Shown: positions 33,275 to 42,413, counted from the stretch's first letter. The stretch: 64,000 nucleotides of DNA from DATEOR01 sp963841425 (GCA_963841425.1 CAWJCL010000002.1:1262389-1326388); one strand, 5' to 3'. Program-made: numbers and translations. Notes: a model not told the origin generated them from the sequence alone.

Positions 33275-35521
33275 TTAGGCGGCTCCCTTCAGCATGCGCT
33301 CGAGGAGCGTTAGCGCACCCGCCTTGTCGAGGAAGTCGTTCAGGTTCCCGCATTTCGGCGACTGGACGCATGACGGGCAGCCGCTCTCGCAGGGGCAGCC
33401 GGCGAGGAGCGCCGCCGTGTCGCCGACCCAGCCCTCGATCTGGTCGAACCCGCGGCGGGCGATCCCCACGCCGCCTGCGTGGCCGTCGTAGACGAAGACG
33501 GTCGGGCGCCCGGTCTGGTGGTGGAGGTTGGTCGAGAGCCCGCCGATGTCCCAGCGGTCGCACATCGCCCAGAGGGGGAGCAGCGCGATCATCGAGTGCT
33601 CGGCCGCGTGCAGCGTCCCGAGGAGGCGCGGCATCTCGTTCACGCCGTCGAGCATCCAGTCCTCCGGGAGGTACCAGACCGCCTCCGTCTCGAAGGTGGT
33701 CTCGGGCATGAGCAGAGGCACGAGGTCGAGCGTGGCCTGGTCCCGGATGGACTTCTTCTGGTAGCCGATCACCTGTTCCGTCACGCTGACGCGGCCGAAC
33801 GAGATCTCCATCCCCAGGCGCATCTCGACGAGCTCGGGTTCCTCGATCGACGTCATCGTCTCCTTCTTCGCCTGCGTGTAGAAGTCGCCGCTGAACGGCT
33901 CGACGAGGGCGGTGCGGCTCTCGTGGTCGAGCCCGAGGACGTGGTAGGCCTCGCCCATGTGCAGGTAGACGGCGCCTTCGTGAACCGTGGAGTACGCGCG
34001 CTCCTGCTCGACCAGGCCGAGCACCGAGCCCGAGTCGGCCTCGACGACGGCATAGGACTCCGGGCTCGTCGAGCGGAGCGAGAAGCGCGCGGCCGGGTAG
34101 TCGCGGCCCGACCAGACGAAGCCCGCCTTCGTCTTCCTCAGCTCCCCGGTTGCCGCGAGCGTCTCGGCCCGGGCGAGCGCCTCTTCGCCGAGGAAGACGG
34201 TGTCCTGCTCGTCGAGGGGAGCCTCGAACGCCGCCGAGAGGACGTGTCCGTCGAGCACGCGCGGGTTGGAGTGGTCGAGGATGGCGGCCTCGACGCGGCG
34301 GCCAATCAGCGTCTCCGGTTCGCGCATGAAGAACTGGTCGAGCGCGTCCTCGCTCGCGACGAGGACGGCAAGCCCGTGGCTTCGCCGCCCGGCACGTCCC
34401 CACTGCTGCCGCAGGCTCGCAACGGTGCCCGGGAAGCCGACGGAGAGCGCGCAGTCGAGGAGCCCGATGTCGATCCCGAGCTCGAGCGCGTCGGTCGCGG
34501 TCACGCCGAGGAGGTCGCCGTCGACGAGGCGCTGCTCGATGTCTCGCCGTTGCGCCGGTGTGTAGCCCGCGCGGTAGGGCGAGAGGCGGGCGGCCAGCTC
34601 CGGCCCCACGCGCTCGGAGGCGAAGCGGTGGATGAGCTCCGCCGCCTTCCGCGACTTGGCGAAGCAGATCGTCCGCAGGCCTCGCTCGACGAGGTCGGCG
34701 AGGAGCTTCGCGCCTTCCCCGAGCGCGCTGGCGCGGAGCTGGAGCTCCTCGTCGAGGAGCGGCGGGTTCCAGAAGGCGACGGTTCGAGCCGCATGGGGCG
34801 CGGCATCCTGCTCGATCACGGTCGCCTCGACGCCGAGCAGGGACTCGACGAGCTCTTCCGGGTTGGCGATCGTGGCGGAGGCGAGGAGGAACTGCGGCTT
34901 CGCTCCGTAGATCGCGGCGGCCCGGCGAAGCCGTCTCAGGACGTTGGCGACGTGCGACCCGAAGACGCCGCGGTAGACGTGCGCCTCGTCCACGACCACG
35001 TAGTGGAGATTCTGGAGGACGTCTCCCCAGCGGTCGTGGTGCGGGAGGACCCCGACGTGGAGCATGTCCGGGTTCGTGAGGATGACGTTGGCCCACTTGC
35101 GGATCTGCCAGCGCCGCTCGGTCTCTGTGTCGCCGTCGTAGATCGCCGGGCGCAGGCGCGGGAGCTTGAAGGCGGCGAGCGCGCGCGCCTGGTCCTGGGC
35201 GAGGGCTTTCGTGGGATACAGGTAGAGCGCGCGGAGCTTGGGCTCCTCCGCGAGCGCGTTCAGCACGGGCAGGTTGAAGGCCAGTGTCTTGCCGCTCGCA
35301 GTTCCCGTGGAGACGACGAGGTGCTCTCCCCGTTCGGCCGCGTGGAAGGCTTCTGCCTGGTGGCGGTAGAGGCCGTCGAGGCCGAGGCTTGCGAGCGAGT
35401 CGAGGACGCGGGGATGCAGGCCGTCCGGAATGGGGACGACGTCGGCCCGCCGGGCCGGGATCTCGGTTCGGTATGCGAGCTCCTCGCCCTGGAGGAGCAC
35501 GTCCCAGGTCACGATCGCCAC
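33275..35521 (-). CDS. DEAD/DEAH-box helicase with DUF1998 domain (MrfA/YprA-like)
   Basis: 748 residues. Motif I VVSTGTASGKTLAFNLPV, motif II VVDEAHVYRG, motif III LLASATIANP, then the second RecA domain with ATDALELGIDIG and QQWGRAGRRS. The C-terminal DUF1998 region ends with the four-Cys motif CPCESGCPSCVQSPKCGN, typical of the MrfA/Hrq1-like repair helicases that act on mitomycin-type damage. GTG at 35519-35521 is preceded by TAGCAT at 7 nt. thiD starts divergently 25 bp away. It heads the operon with ndh and the acetyltransferase. Confidence 0.92.
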   Translation of the reverse strand: MAIVTWDVLLQGEELAYRTEIPARRADVVPIPDGLHPRVLDSLASLGLDGLYRHQAEAFHAAERGEHLVVSTGTASGKTLAFNLPVLNALAEEPKLRALYLYPTKALAQDQARALAAFKLPRLRPAIYDGDTETERRWQIRKWANVILTNPDMLHVGVLPHHDRWGDVLQNLHYVVVDEAHVYRGVFGSHVANVLRRLRRAAAIYGAKPQFLLASATIANPEELVESLLGVEATVIEQDAAPHAARTVAFWNPPLLDEELQLRASALGEGAKLLADLVERGLRTICFAKSRKAAELIHRFASERVGPELAARLSPYRAGYTPAQRRDIEQRLVDGDLLGVTATDALELGIDIGLLDCALSVGFPGTVASLRQQWGRAGRRSHGLAVLVASEDALDQFFMREPETLIGRRVEAAILDHSNPRVLDGHVLSAAFEAPLDEQDTVFLGEEALARAETLAATGELRKTKAGFVWSGRDYPAARFSLRSTSPESYAVVEADSGSVLGLVEQERAYSTVHEGAVYLHMGEAYHVLGLDHESRTALVEPFSGDFYTQAKKETMTSIEEPELVEMRLGMEISFGRVSVTEQVIGYQKKSIRDQATLDLVPLLMPETTFETEAVWYLPEDWMLDGVNEMPRLLGTLHAAEHSMIALLPLWAMCDRWDIGGLSTNLHHQTGRPTVFVYDGHAGGVGIARRGFDQIEGWVGDTAALLAGCPCESGCPSCVQSPKCGNLNDFLDKAGALTLLERMLKGAA

Positions 35522-35528
35522 AGGGGCG

Positions 35529-35538
35529 ATGCTAGCCT
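35529..35538. promoter_or_regulatory. Overlapping -10 boxes for the helicase operon and thiD
   Basis: Minus strand TAGCAT (35529-35534), 7 nt before the helicase GTG; plus strand TAGCCT (35533-35538), 8 nt before the thiD GTG. Both would give leaderless messages, and the two boxes share two bases. Confidence 0.5.
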
Positions 35539-35546
35539 CATCGCCC

Positions 35547-36341
35547 GTGGTACCAAGGTGCCTCACGATTGCGGGCTCGGACTCGGGCGGCGGCGCGGGC
35601 ATCCAGGCCGACCTGAAGGCCTTCGCCGCGCTCGGATGCCACGGCATGAGCGCGATCGTGGCGCTGACGGCGCAGTCGACCACCGAGGTGCGCTCCGTTC
35701 ACGAGGCTCCGCCCGAGTTCGTCCGCGACGAGCTCGAGGTCGTGTTCGACGACATCGGCGTGGACGCGGCGAAGACGGGGATGCTGTTCTCGCGGCGGAC
35801 CATCGAGACCGTTGCGGGCTTTCTCGCCGACCACCCGGTGCCGCTCGTCGTCGACCCCGTGATGGTTGCCGCCTCCGGCGCGAAGCTTCTGCAGGACGAT
35901 GCGGTGGAGATGCTCGTCGCCAGGCTTCTCCCGCTCGCCGCGGTGGTGACGCCGAACCTGCACGAGGCCTGTGCGCTTGCCGGCGTGCCGTATTCCGACC
36001 ATGCGAAACGCGAGGGGCTCGCCGAGAAGATCCACGCGCTCGGAGCCTCGGCCGTGATCGTGACCGGCGGGCATGGCGCCGAGGCGGTGGACTGGCTCTA
36101 CGACGGCGAGCAGCATCTTCCGATTCCGGTCGAGCGCCACGAGTCGGGCTCGACGCACGGCGCCGGTTGCACACACTCGGCGAGCCTGACCGCGCTCCTC
36201 GCCCGCGGCGAGACCCTCGAGGATGCGGCGCGCGTCGCCGCCCGCATCGCGTCCGAGGCCGTACGGGCCGGGCTGACCGGGATCGGCGCCGGCTCGGGGC
36301 CCGTCGACGTCTTGAACCTTGAAGCTCAACGTAGCCGGTGA
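35547..36341 (+). CDS. thiD: Hydroxymethylpyrimidine/phosphomethylpyrimidine kinase
   Basis: 264 residues of the ribokinase-like family that phosphorylates HMP and HMP-P in thiamine synthesis. The N-terminal CLTIAGSDSGGGAGIQADLK, central VVDPVMVAASGAKLL, PNLHEACALAG and the C-terminal anion-hole/base motif THGAGCTHSASLTALLA are all present. GTG at 35547 gives the correct N-terminus. Followed, with a 23-bp overlap, by thiL. Confidence 0.95.
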   Translation: MVPRCLTIAGSDSGGGAGIQADLKAFAALGCHGMSAIVALTAQSTTEVRSVHEAPPEFVRDELEVVFDDIGVDAAKTGMLFSRRTIETVAGFLADHPVPLVVDPVMVAASGAKLLQDDAVEMLVARLLPLAAVVTPNLHEACALAGVPYSDHAKREGLAEKIHALGASAVIVTGGHGAEAVDWLYDGEQHLPIPVERHESGSTHGAGCTHSASLTALLARGETLEDAARVAARIASEAVRAGLTGIGAGSGPVDVLNLEAQRSR

Positions 36342-37176
36342 GCTCGCGCTCCTGCGGGAGCTCGAAGAGCGTGGCCTGGCGACGGGCCAGGACGCGGAAG
36401 GCGCAATCCTCGGCGGAGGGCGCGTGGCGACCGTGGACGTGCTCGCCGAGGGGATTCACTTCCGCCTCGACTGGACGTCCTTCCGCGACCTCGGCTACAA
36501 GGCCGCTGCAGTCAACCTGAGCGATCTCGCCGCGATGGGAGCCGAGGCGGAGGGTTTGCTCGTCGGCCTCGGCGCGCCCGCGGACGCGGAGGTCGAGCAG
36601 GCCGTCGAGCTCTACGTAGGGCTGAACGAGGCGGGCGTGCCGGTTGTCGGAGGGGACACCACGCGGGCGCCGTCCTGGTTCCTGTCGGTGACCGCCTTCG
36701 GCACGAGCGAGCGGGTGCCGGGCCGTGCGGGCGCCCGACCCGGCGACGCGCTCGTCGTCACCGGCCCGCTGGGAGGGTCGGCCGCCGGCCGCCACGTCCT
36801 CGAGCGCGGTCTCGAGGGCTTCGACGAGCTCGTCGAGGCGCATCGCCGGCCTCCGCTTCGCGTGGTGGAGGGACGTGCGCTGGCCCGCGTCGCGCACGCG
36901 CTGGTCGACCTGAGCGACGGGATCGGCTCGGATGCGGCGCGGATCGCCGAACGCTCGGGGTGCAAGGTCGTCCTCGATACTGAGGCCATTCCCCATGCGC
37001 CGCGGATCGAGGAAGTCGCCGCCCTGCCGTTCTGGACGCTGGGCGAGGACTACGAGCTCTTGGCTGCTCTGGCGCCGGAGGATGCGAGGGCGAGCGGATT
37101 CACCGTCGTCGGCCGCTGCGAGCAGGGTTCCGGCGTCGAGCCCGATCTTCCTGGCTGGGATTCCTTCGTCACGTGA
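36319..37176 (+). CDS. thiL: Thiamine-monophosphate kinase
   Basis: 285-residue ThiL of the PurM/ThiL fold that makes thiamine diphosphate. Motifs: TVDVLAEGIHFRLDW, GYKAAAVNLSDLAAMGAEAEG, VGGDTTRAP, VTGPLGGSAAG and DLSDGIGSDAARIAE, then GEDYELLAAL. TTG at 36319 lies inside thiD and is the only in-frame start preceding GELALLRELEERG. No thiE, thiC or riboswitch is seen; thiD-thiL form a two-gene unit. It converges with trxA. Confidence 0.94.
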   Translation: MKLNVAGELALLRELEERGLATGQDAEGAILGGGRVATVDVLAEGIHFRLDWTSFRDLGYKAAAVNLSDLAAMGAEAEGLLVGLGAPADAEVEQAVELYVGLNEAGVPVVGGDTTRAPSWFLSVTAFGTSERVPGRAGARPGDALVVTGPLGGSAAGRHVLERGLEGFDELVEAHRRPPLRVVEGRALARVAHALVDLSDGIGSDAARIAERSGCKVVLDTEAIPHAPRIEEVAALPFWTLGEDYELLAALAPEDARASGFTVVGRCEQGSGVEPDLPGWDSFVT

Positions 37177-37202
37177 GCGTGCCCTGCCTGTATCGGAAGA
37201 CG

Positions 37203-37225
37203 CCAAGTAACAGTCTGTTACTTGG
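37203..37225. repeat. Palindrome 1, core AGTAACAG-T-CTGTTACT
   Basis: CCAAGTAACAG (37203-37213), central T, CTGTTACTTGG (37215-37225): an 11-bp perfect inverted repeat centred at 37214, 26 bp after the thiL stop. Its 17-bp core recurs at 37331-37347. Symmetry and size fit a dimeric regulator's operator; it could also form an RNA hairpin. Confidence 0.8.
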
Positions 37226-37328
37226 ATTGTCCTCGCGCGCCGGGAGTAGCTGGAACCCTGGTCGGATCTGGGATTTCGGGGAGCGTCGGAGAGGTTACGA
37301 AGCAGCACATTTTTGTGCCGTGCCATTA

Positions 37329-37349
37329 CTAGTAACAGTCTGTTACTAG
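37329..37349. repeat. Palindrome 2, same core
   Basis: CTAGTAACAG (37329-37338), central T (37339), CTGTTACTAG (37340-37349). The 17-bp core is identical to palindrome 1, while the flanks differ but are also self-complementary, 125 bp away centre to centre. It lies 58 bp beyond the trxA stop. The 231-bp convergent gap holds no ORF that I recognise. Confidence 0.8.
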
Positions 37350-37407
37350 GCTGATTTCGGCCGGCCGGCGACCGAGGCCAGGGTAGAAGGGAGGCTCTCG
37401 GGGGCCG

Positions 37408-37737
37408 TCAGGCGGCGCGGCCGAGCCAGCGTTCCCAGGCCGACTCGTAATGGCTCTTGGAACGGGCGCCGATCACGATCTCTTGCGCCTCGCCGCGCTC
37501 GAAGAGGATGACCGTGGGGATCGAGAGCACGTTGTAGCGCGACTGCGTCTGCAGGTTTTCGTCCACGTTCATCTTCAGAAACTTGACGCGTTCGCCGTGC
37601 TGCTCGGCGAGGTCGTCGATGATCGGGCTGACTACGCGGCAGGGCCCGCACCAGGGAGCCCAGAAATCGACTACCACGGGCTGCTCGGAGTCGAGGACCT
37701 CCGCCTGGAAGTCCGCGTCGGTGACGTCGCCGACCAT
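37408..37737 (-). CDS. trxA: Thioredoxin
   Basis: 109-residue thioredoxin with the active site DFWAPWCGPCRVVSP (WCGPC near residues 28-32) and the conserved cis-Pro in VLSIPTVILF. Cytoplasmic disulphide reductase. ATG at 37735-37737, with TATAGT exactly 6 nt upstream. The mannosyltransferase-like gene ends 19 bp upstream on the same strand. Confidence 0.95.
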   Translation of the reverse strand: MVGDVTDADFQAEVLDSEQPVVVDFWAPWCGPCRVVSPIIDDLAEQHGERVKFLKMNVDENLQTQSRYNVLSIPTVILFERGEAQEIVIGARSKSHYESAWERWLGRAA

Positions 37738-37743
37738 GTTCCC

Positions 37744-37749
37744 ACTATA
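37744..37749 (-). promoter_or_regulatory. -10 box of trxA, leaderless arrangement
   Basis: TATAGT on the minus strand, 6 nt before the trxA ATG. Confidence 0.55.
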
Positions 37750-37756
37750 GCCGTGA

Positions 37757-38482
37757 CTACAGACGATTCAGGGCCGCGCGCAGGCGGAGCTCGGGCACCT
37801 TCCACATCGCCTCGAGGACGATGCCGCGTGTCATCTTCGACCCGCCGGCGCGGCGCTCCGCGAAGACGATTGGAAGCTCGGCGACTTCGGAGCCGGCGAG
37901 GAGGGCGCGGTAGGTCGTCTCGATCTGGAACGCGTAGCCCTTCGTCCGAATCCGATCGAGCGGTAGCGCCTCGAGCGCCTCGCGGCGCCAGCACTTGAAA
38001 CCGCCCGTGAGGTCGCGGACAGGAACTCCGAGGATCGTCCGCGCATAGAACGAGCCGAAGCGGCTGACGGCCTGCCTTCCCTTGCCCCAGTTCTTCGTGC
38101 CGCCGCCCTCGACGTAGCGGGAGCCGAGCGAGAGGCCGGCGCTCTCGGTCGCGCCGAGAAGGCGAGGCACGTCGGCGGGGTCGTGCGAGAAGTCGGCATC
38201 CATCTGGACGATCCGGTCGGCCCCGTGCTCGAGCGCCCAGCGGAAGCCCGCGACGTAGGCCGGCCCGAGTCCGTCCTTGCGGCTGCGATGGAGGACGGAG
38301 ACGAACGGGAGCTCGCCGCTCAACCGGTCGGCGAGCTCGCCGGTTCCGTCGGGAGAGGAGTCGTCGATCACGAGCACGCGCGGCTCGGCCTCGACGCCCG
38401 CGAGCACCTCGCCGAGCCGGCGGGCGACGGGCTCGAGGTTCGCACGCTCGTTGTACGTCGGCAGGCAGATGACCAGGCGCAC
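37757..38482 (-). CDS. Glycosyltransferase family 2, polyprenol-phosphate mannose synthase-like
   Basis: 241 residues, GT-A fold. CLPTYNERANLEPVARRL at the N-terminus, VIDDSSPDGTGELA, and the metal motif QMDADFSHDPADVPRLL; SRYVEGGGTKNWGKGRQAVSRFGSFYARTILG and DLTGGFKCWRREAL match dolichol-phosphate mannose synthases. There are no C-terminal TM helices, as in the soluble Dpm1 type. It would load a lipid carrier with mannose for wall glycans or protein mannosylation. GTG at 38482; polX starts divergently 18 bp away. Confidence 0.9.
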   Translation of the reverse strand: MRLVICLPTYNERANLEPVARRLGEVLAGVEAEPRVLVIDDSSPDGTGELADRLSGELPFVSVLHRSRKDGLGPAYVAGFRWALEHGADRIVQMDADFSHDPADVPRLLGATESAGLSLGSRYVEGGGTKNWGKGRQAVSRFGSFYARTILGVPVRDLTGGFKCWRREALEALPLDRIRTKGYAFQIETTYRALLAGSEVAELPIVFAERRAGGSKMTRGIVLEAMWKVPELRLRAALNRL

Positions 38483-38487
38483 CCGCG

Positions 38488-38493
38488 TATCAT
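38488..38493 (+). promoter_or_regulatory. -10 box of polX, leaderless arrangement
   Basis: TATCAT, 7 nt before the polX GTG, in the 18-bp space shared with the divergent glycosyltransferase gene. Confidence 0.5.
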
Positions 38494-38500
38494 CGCCCGC

Positions 38501-40219
38501 GTGGCCCAGACGCTGCCGTCCAACGCCCGGCTCGCCGAGCAGTTCGAGCTTCTGGCCGACCTGCTCGAGCTCGACGGCGCCGACGCGTTCCGTCTGAGCG
38601 CCTACCGCCGCGCTGCGACGCGCATCCGCGAGTCGGCGGTTCCGGTCGCGCAACTCGCGCTCGACAAGAAGGCGACGCGCCTTTCCGGGATCGGCTCGAC
38701 GATCGAGGGGAAAATCGTCGAATACACGGAAACCGGCGACTTGGCTGCGCTCGCGAAGCTCCGCGACAAGCTCCCGACCGGGCTCGTCGACGTCATGCAC
38801 GTCCCCGGTCTCGGCCCGAAGACCGCGCGTAGATTGTGGGTCGAGCTGGGCGTGCAGTCCGCAGCCGATCTTCGTGCGGCCGCCGAGCAGGGCCGGCTCG
38901 CAGAGGTGCAGGGGCTCGGGCCGAAGACCCAGGAGAAGGTGCTCGCCTCCCTCGCAAAGCCGAAGAAGGCGGTCGAGCAGAAGACGCTCCTCGGGCGCGT
39001 CCTGCCCGCGGTGGACGAGGCCGTCGAGGAGCTGCGCTCGCATCCCGCCGCGGTGCGGGTCTCCGCGGCCGGCAGCGTTCGCCGGCGTTGCGAGACCGTG
39101 CGCGATCTCGACGTCATCGCCACGGCCGACGATCCGGCCGCGTTGACCGCTCACTTCGTCGCGCAGCCCTGGGTCGCCGAGGTCCTCGCGCACGGAGGGA
39201 CGAAGGCGACCGTGGTCTCGCACGACGGGCTTCGCTTCGATCTCCGCGTCGTCCCGCCCGAGAGCTACGGGAACCTCTTGCAGCATTTCACCGGCTCGAA
39301 GGCGCACAACGTCGCGATGCGGGAGGAGGCCGTCACGCGCGGGCTTTCCATCTCCGAGTACGGCGTCAAAAACGCGGAAACAGGCGAGGTCTTCACGGCC
39401 GCGGGCGAGGAGGAGCTCTACGAGTTTCTCGGCTACGGCTGGATTCCGCCCGAGCTCCGCGAGAACCGCGGCGAGCTCCAGGCGGCGCGCGAAGGCAGGC
39501 TGCCCAAGCTCGTCGAGCTGGACGACATCGGCGGCGACCTGCACTCGCACACGACCTGGTCGGACGGCCGCGCGTCCCTCGACGCGATGGTCTCGACCGC
39601 CAAAGGGCTCGGCCGTGTCTACCTCGCTGTCTGTGACCATGCGCGCCGCCTCCGCGAGGGTCGGCTCGAGCAGCAGGCGGAGGAGATCGAGGAGGTCGGC
39701 GGCCGGACCAAGGGCCTGCAGATCCTGCGCGGGATCGAGGTCGACATCCGCGCGGACGGCTCCCTGGACATGCCCGACGACGTGCTTGCCGGCCTGGACT
39801 GGGTCATGGCTTCCGTCCACTCCGGCTTCGACCGCAAGCGGGAGGAGCTCACACGGCGGATCGCCGCGGCGATGGAGAACCAGCACGTGGACTGCATCGG
39901 CCATCCCACCGGAAGAAAGATCAACCGCCGAGACCCCTACGACGTCGACTTCGAGGCGCTGCTCGAGAAAGCCCTCGAGACAGGGACGTTCCTGGAGATC
40001 AACTGCCAGCCGGACCGCCTCGACCTGGACGACAACCATGCGCGGGCGGCCGCGGAGGCCGGCGTCAGGCTCGTCATCTCGACGGACGCGCACCGCACTC
40101 ACGAGCTCGCCAACATGCGGCTCGGCGTCGCGCAGGCGAGGCGAGGCTGGATCGGCCCCGAGCAGATCGTGAACGCACGGCCCTGGCGCGAGGTCAAGAA
40201 GCTGATGAAGAAGCAGTGA
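38501..40219 (+). CDS. polX: PolX-family DNA polymerase with PHP domain
   Basis: 572 residues. Helix-hairpin-helix regions (RLSGIGSTIEGKIVEY, VPGLGPKTARRLW, QGLGPKTQEKVL), a polymerase beta-like nucleotidyltransferase (SAAGSVRRRCETVRDLDVIATAD, LRFDLRVVPPESYG), and a C-terminal PHP domain (DLHSHTTWSDG, IEVDIRADGSLD, SVHSG, IGHPTGR, STDAHRT), which carries 3'-5' exonuclease or AP-endonuclease activity in bacterial PolX. Role in base-excision repair or gap filling, possibly with LigD. GTG 38501; the stop overlaps the decarboxylase start (GTGA). Confidence 0.95.
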   Translation: MAQTLPSNARLAEQFELLADLLELDGADAFRLSAYRRAATRIRESAVPVAQLALDKKATRLSGIGSTIEGKIVEYTETGDLAALAKLRDKLPTGLVDVMHVPGLGPKTARRLWVELGVQSAADLRAAAEQGRLAEVQGLGPKTQEKVLASLAKPKKAVEQKTLLGRVLPAVDEAVEELRSHPAAVRVSAAGSVRRRCETVRDLDVIATADDPAALTAHFVAQPWVAEVLAHGGTKATVVSHDGLRFDLRVVPPESYGNLLQHFTGSKAHNVAMREEAVTRGLSISEYGVKNAETGEVFTAAGEEELYEFLGYGWIPPELRENRGELQAAREGRLPKLVELDDIGGDLHSHTTWSDGRASLDAMVSTAKGLGRVYLAVCDHARRLREGRLEQQAEEIEEVGGRTKGLQILRGIEVDIRADGSLDMPDDVLAGLDWVMASVHSGFDRKREELTRRIAAAMENQHVDCIGHPTGRKINRRDPYDVDFEALLEKALETGTFLEINCQPDRLDLDDNHARAAAEAGVRLVISTDAHRTHELANMRLGVAQARRGWIGPEQIVNARPWREVKKLMKKQ

Positions 40220-41523
40220 GCGACTTTCGCGGGGACGGCGAAGCGGCGCTCGACTGGGTCGCCCGCTACCTCGAACGCGTGGGCGAGCTGCCCGTCGCGT
40301 CGAGGGTCTCGCCGGGCGATGTCCGCGCGAAGCTCTCACCGTCGCCTCCGGAACGCGGCGAGCCCTTCGCTGCGGTCCTCCGCGACCTCGACGCGGCGAT
40401 CCTGCCCGGGATCACCCACTGGAACCATCCGCGCTTCTTCGGCTACTTCGCCAACACGGGCTCGGAGCCGGGGATCCTCGCGGAGCTCGTCGTCGCCGCG
40501 CTGAACGTGAACGCGATGCTTTGGACCACGTCGCCGGCGGCGACCGAGGTGGAGGAGCTCGCGCTGGACTGGCTGGCGCAGCTGCTCGGCCTCCCGGAAG
40601 GGCTGCACGGCCACATCGACGACACAGCCTCGACGGCGACGATCGTCGCTCTCGCCGCCGCGCGGGAGCTGCGCCCGGGCGGGCACGTGCTCACCTCCGA
40701 GCACGCGAACTTCTCGGTCGAGAAGGCCGCGCGTCTCCTCGGGCTCGAGTGCCGATTCGTCCCTGTGGACGGCGAGTACCGGATGCGCGTCGACGCACTC
40801 GCCGAGCAGATCGAGGGCGCCGCCGCCGTCGTCCCGACTGCGGGCACCACGTCGACGACCTCCGTCGACCCGGTACGCGAGATCGCCGCGCTCTGCGAGG
40901 ACGCGGGCACCTGGCTCCATCTCGACGCGGCCTATGCGGGCTCGGCCGCGGTGTGCGAGGAATTCCGGTGGACGCTCGACGGCGCCGAGCTCGCCGACTC
41001 CATCGTGATCAACCCACACAAATGGCTCTTCACGCCGATGGACTGCTCGTGCTTCTGGACGCGCCGGCCGGATGCAGTGTTTCGGGCCTTCAGCGCGAGC
41101 CCCGAGTACATGCCCGAGCGCGAGGGTACGGTCACCGACCTGAAGGACTACGGGCCCGCGCTCGGCCGCCGCTTCCGCGGGCTCAAGCTCTGGGCGGTGC
41201 TTCGCTTTTATGGGCGGGACGGCCTCCAGGCGCTCATCCGGGAGCACGTCCGGCTGGCGCAGCTCTTCGCGTCGTGGGTCGAGGAGAAGCCGGGCTGGGA
41301 GATCGCGGCGCCGCACGCCCTGTCCGTCGTCTGCTTCCGGCGCGAAGGCTCCGACGAGGAGAACGCCGCGATCCTCGAGCGCGTGAACCGAGGCGGCGAG
41401 GCGTTCCTCAGCCACACACGTCTCGATGGCCGCCTCACCCTACGCCTCGCGATCGGCAACGCGCGCAGCACGGAGGACGATGTGCGCCGCGCCTGGGCTG
41501 CGCTTCAGGAGGCCGCAGCCTAG
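40216..41523 (+). CDS. PLP-dependent decarboxylase, aromatic-L-amino-acid decarboxylase-like
   Basis: 435-residue group II PLP decarboxylase. N-terminal FGYFANTGSEPGILAELVVAALN and WTTSPAATEVEELALDWLAQLLG are family signatures. The Schiff-base Lys is in SIVINPHKWLFTPMDCS, with the Asp in WLHLDAAYAGSA. Substrate (Tyr, Trp, Phe or another amino acid) cannot be assigned. GTG at 40216 forms a GTGA overlap with polX, an odd functional pairing. Its stop overlaps the ypfJ stop (CTAG). Confidence 0.9.
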   Translation: MSDFRGDGEAALDWVARYLERVGELPVASRVSPGDVRAKLSPSPPERGEPFAAVLRDLDAAILPGITHWNHPRFFGYFANTGSEPGILAELVVAALNVNAMLWTTSPAATEVEELALDWLAQLLGLPEGLHGHIDDTASTATIVALAAARELRPGGHVLTSEHANFSVEKAARLLGLECRFVPVDGEYRMRVDALAEQIEGAAAVVPTAGTTSTTSVDPVREIAALCEDAGTWLHLDAAYAGSAAVCEEFRWTLDGAELADSIVINPHKWLFTPMDCSCFWTRRPDAVFRAFSASPEYMPEREGTVTDLKDYGPALGRRFRGLKLWAVLRFYGRDGLQALIREHVRLAQLFASWVEEKPGWEIAAPHALSVVCFRREGSDEENAAILERVNRGGEAFLSHTRLDGRLTLRLAIGNARSTEDDVRRAWAALQEAAA

Positions 41524-42413
41524 ATCGAGCCGGTGAAGGTGTCGCAGGCGGCAGGCTTGCCGGTCTCGTATCCGCGCGAGAACCAGCGGCGGCGCTGCTC
41601 CGAGGTGCCGTGCGTGAAGGTCTCCGGGTTCACTTGGCCCTGGGTCTTCTCCTGGATCCGGTCGTCGCCGATCGAGGCTGCGGCATCGAGGCCGCTCGAG
41701 ATGTCCTGCTGGGTCAGGCCCACGATGAGCCCGGTCTCGGTCGCGTGCGCCGCCCAGACGCCCGCGTAGCAGTCGGCCTGGAGCTCCGAGCGCACGGAGG
41801 CGCTCTCCGGCCCCTGCGAGTCGCCCCGGACACGGTCGAGCACGCCGAGGAGATCCTGGACGTGGTGCCCGTACTCGTGCGCGAGCACGTAGGCCTCCAC
41901 GAACGGCGTGTCCTCTGCGCCGAACTGTGACAGCTCGTCGAAGAAGCCGAGGTCGATGTAGACGAGCTTGTCCGCCGGGCAGTAGAAGGGGCCGACCTGG
42001 GAGCTCGCCGTTCCGCAGCCCGTGCCCACCTGGTCGGTGAAGAAGACGGTGTCCGCGGGCTGGTACTGCTGGTTGCTCCTCGTGAAGACTTCGTCCCAGA
42101 ACTTCTGCACGCTGTTCACGACGGCGACGATGCGGCAGTCCTCGCGCTGATTCGCGTCCTCGCCCGTCTTGCACTCTTGCGAGACCTGCGAGGGCGTCGA
42201 GTCCTCGCCGACGCGCCGGTTGTCGAGCGGGCCGAGCTGTCCGGGTAGCCCTCCGCCGCCTCCGGAGAGCGCGGACACGAGCAGATAGATGACGAGAATG
42301 ACGACGCCGATCCCGCCGCCGCCGACCGCGAGCCCGCCCGCGCCGCCCACTCGGCGCCCGCGAACGTCCCGTACCTGGCCTGGATCGAGCCGGGCGCCTT
42401 TCCGAAACCGCAC
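41520..42413 (-). CDS. Putative neutral zinc metallopeptidase (YpfJ/KPN_02809 family)
   Basis: 297 residues. The basic N-terminus (FRKGARLDPGQVRDVRG) is followed by a glycine-rich TM segment (IGVVILVIYLLVSAL), then an extracytoplasmic peptidase with the HEXXH motif in YVLAHEYGHHVQDLLG and a third-ligand region SELQADCYAGVWA. Pairs of cysteines suggest disulphides. The physiological substrate of this family is not established. GTG at 42411-42413. Convergent with the decarboxylase. Confidence 0.88.
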   Translation of the reverse strand: MRFRKGARLDPGQVRDVRGRRVGGAGGLAVGGGGIGVVILVIYLLVSALSGGGGGLPGQLGPLDNRRVGEDSTPSQVSQECKTGEDANQREDCRIVAVVNSVQKFWDEVFTRSNQQYQPADTVFFTDQVGTGCGTASSQVGPFYCPADKLVYIDLGFFDELSQFGAEDTPFVEAYVLAHEYGHHVQDLLGVLDRVRGDSQGPESASVRSELQADCYAGVWAAHATETGLIVGLTQQDISSGLDAAASIGDDRIQEKTQGQVNPETFTHGTSEQRRRWFSRGYETGKPAACDTFTGSI

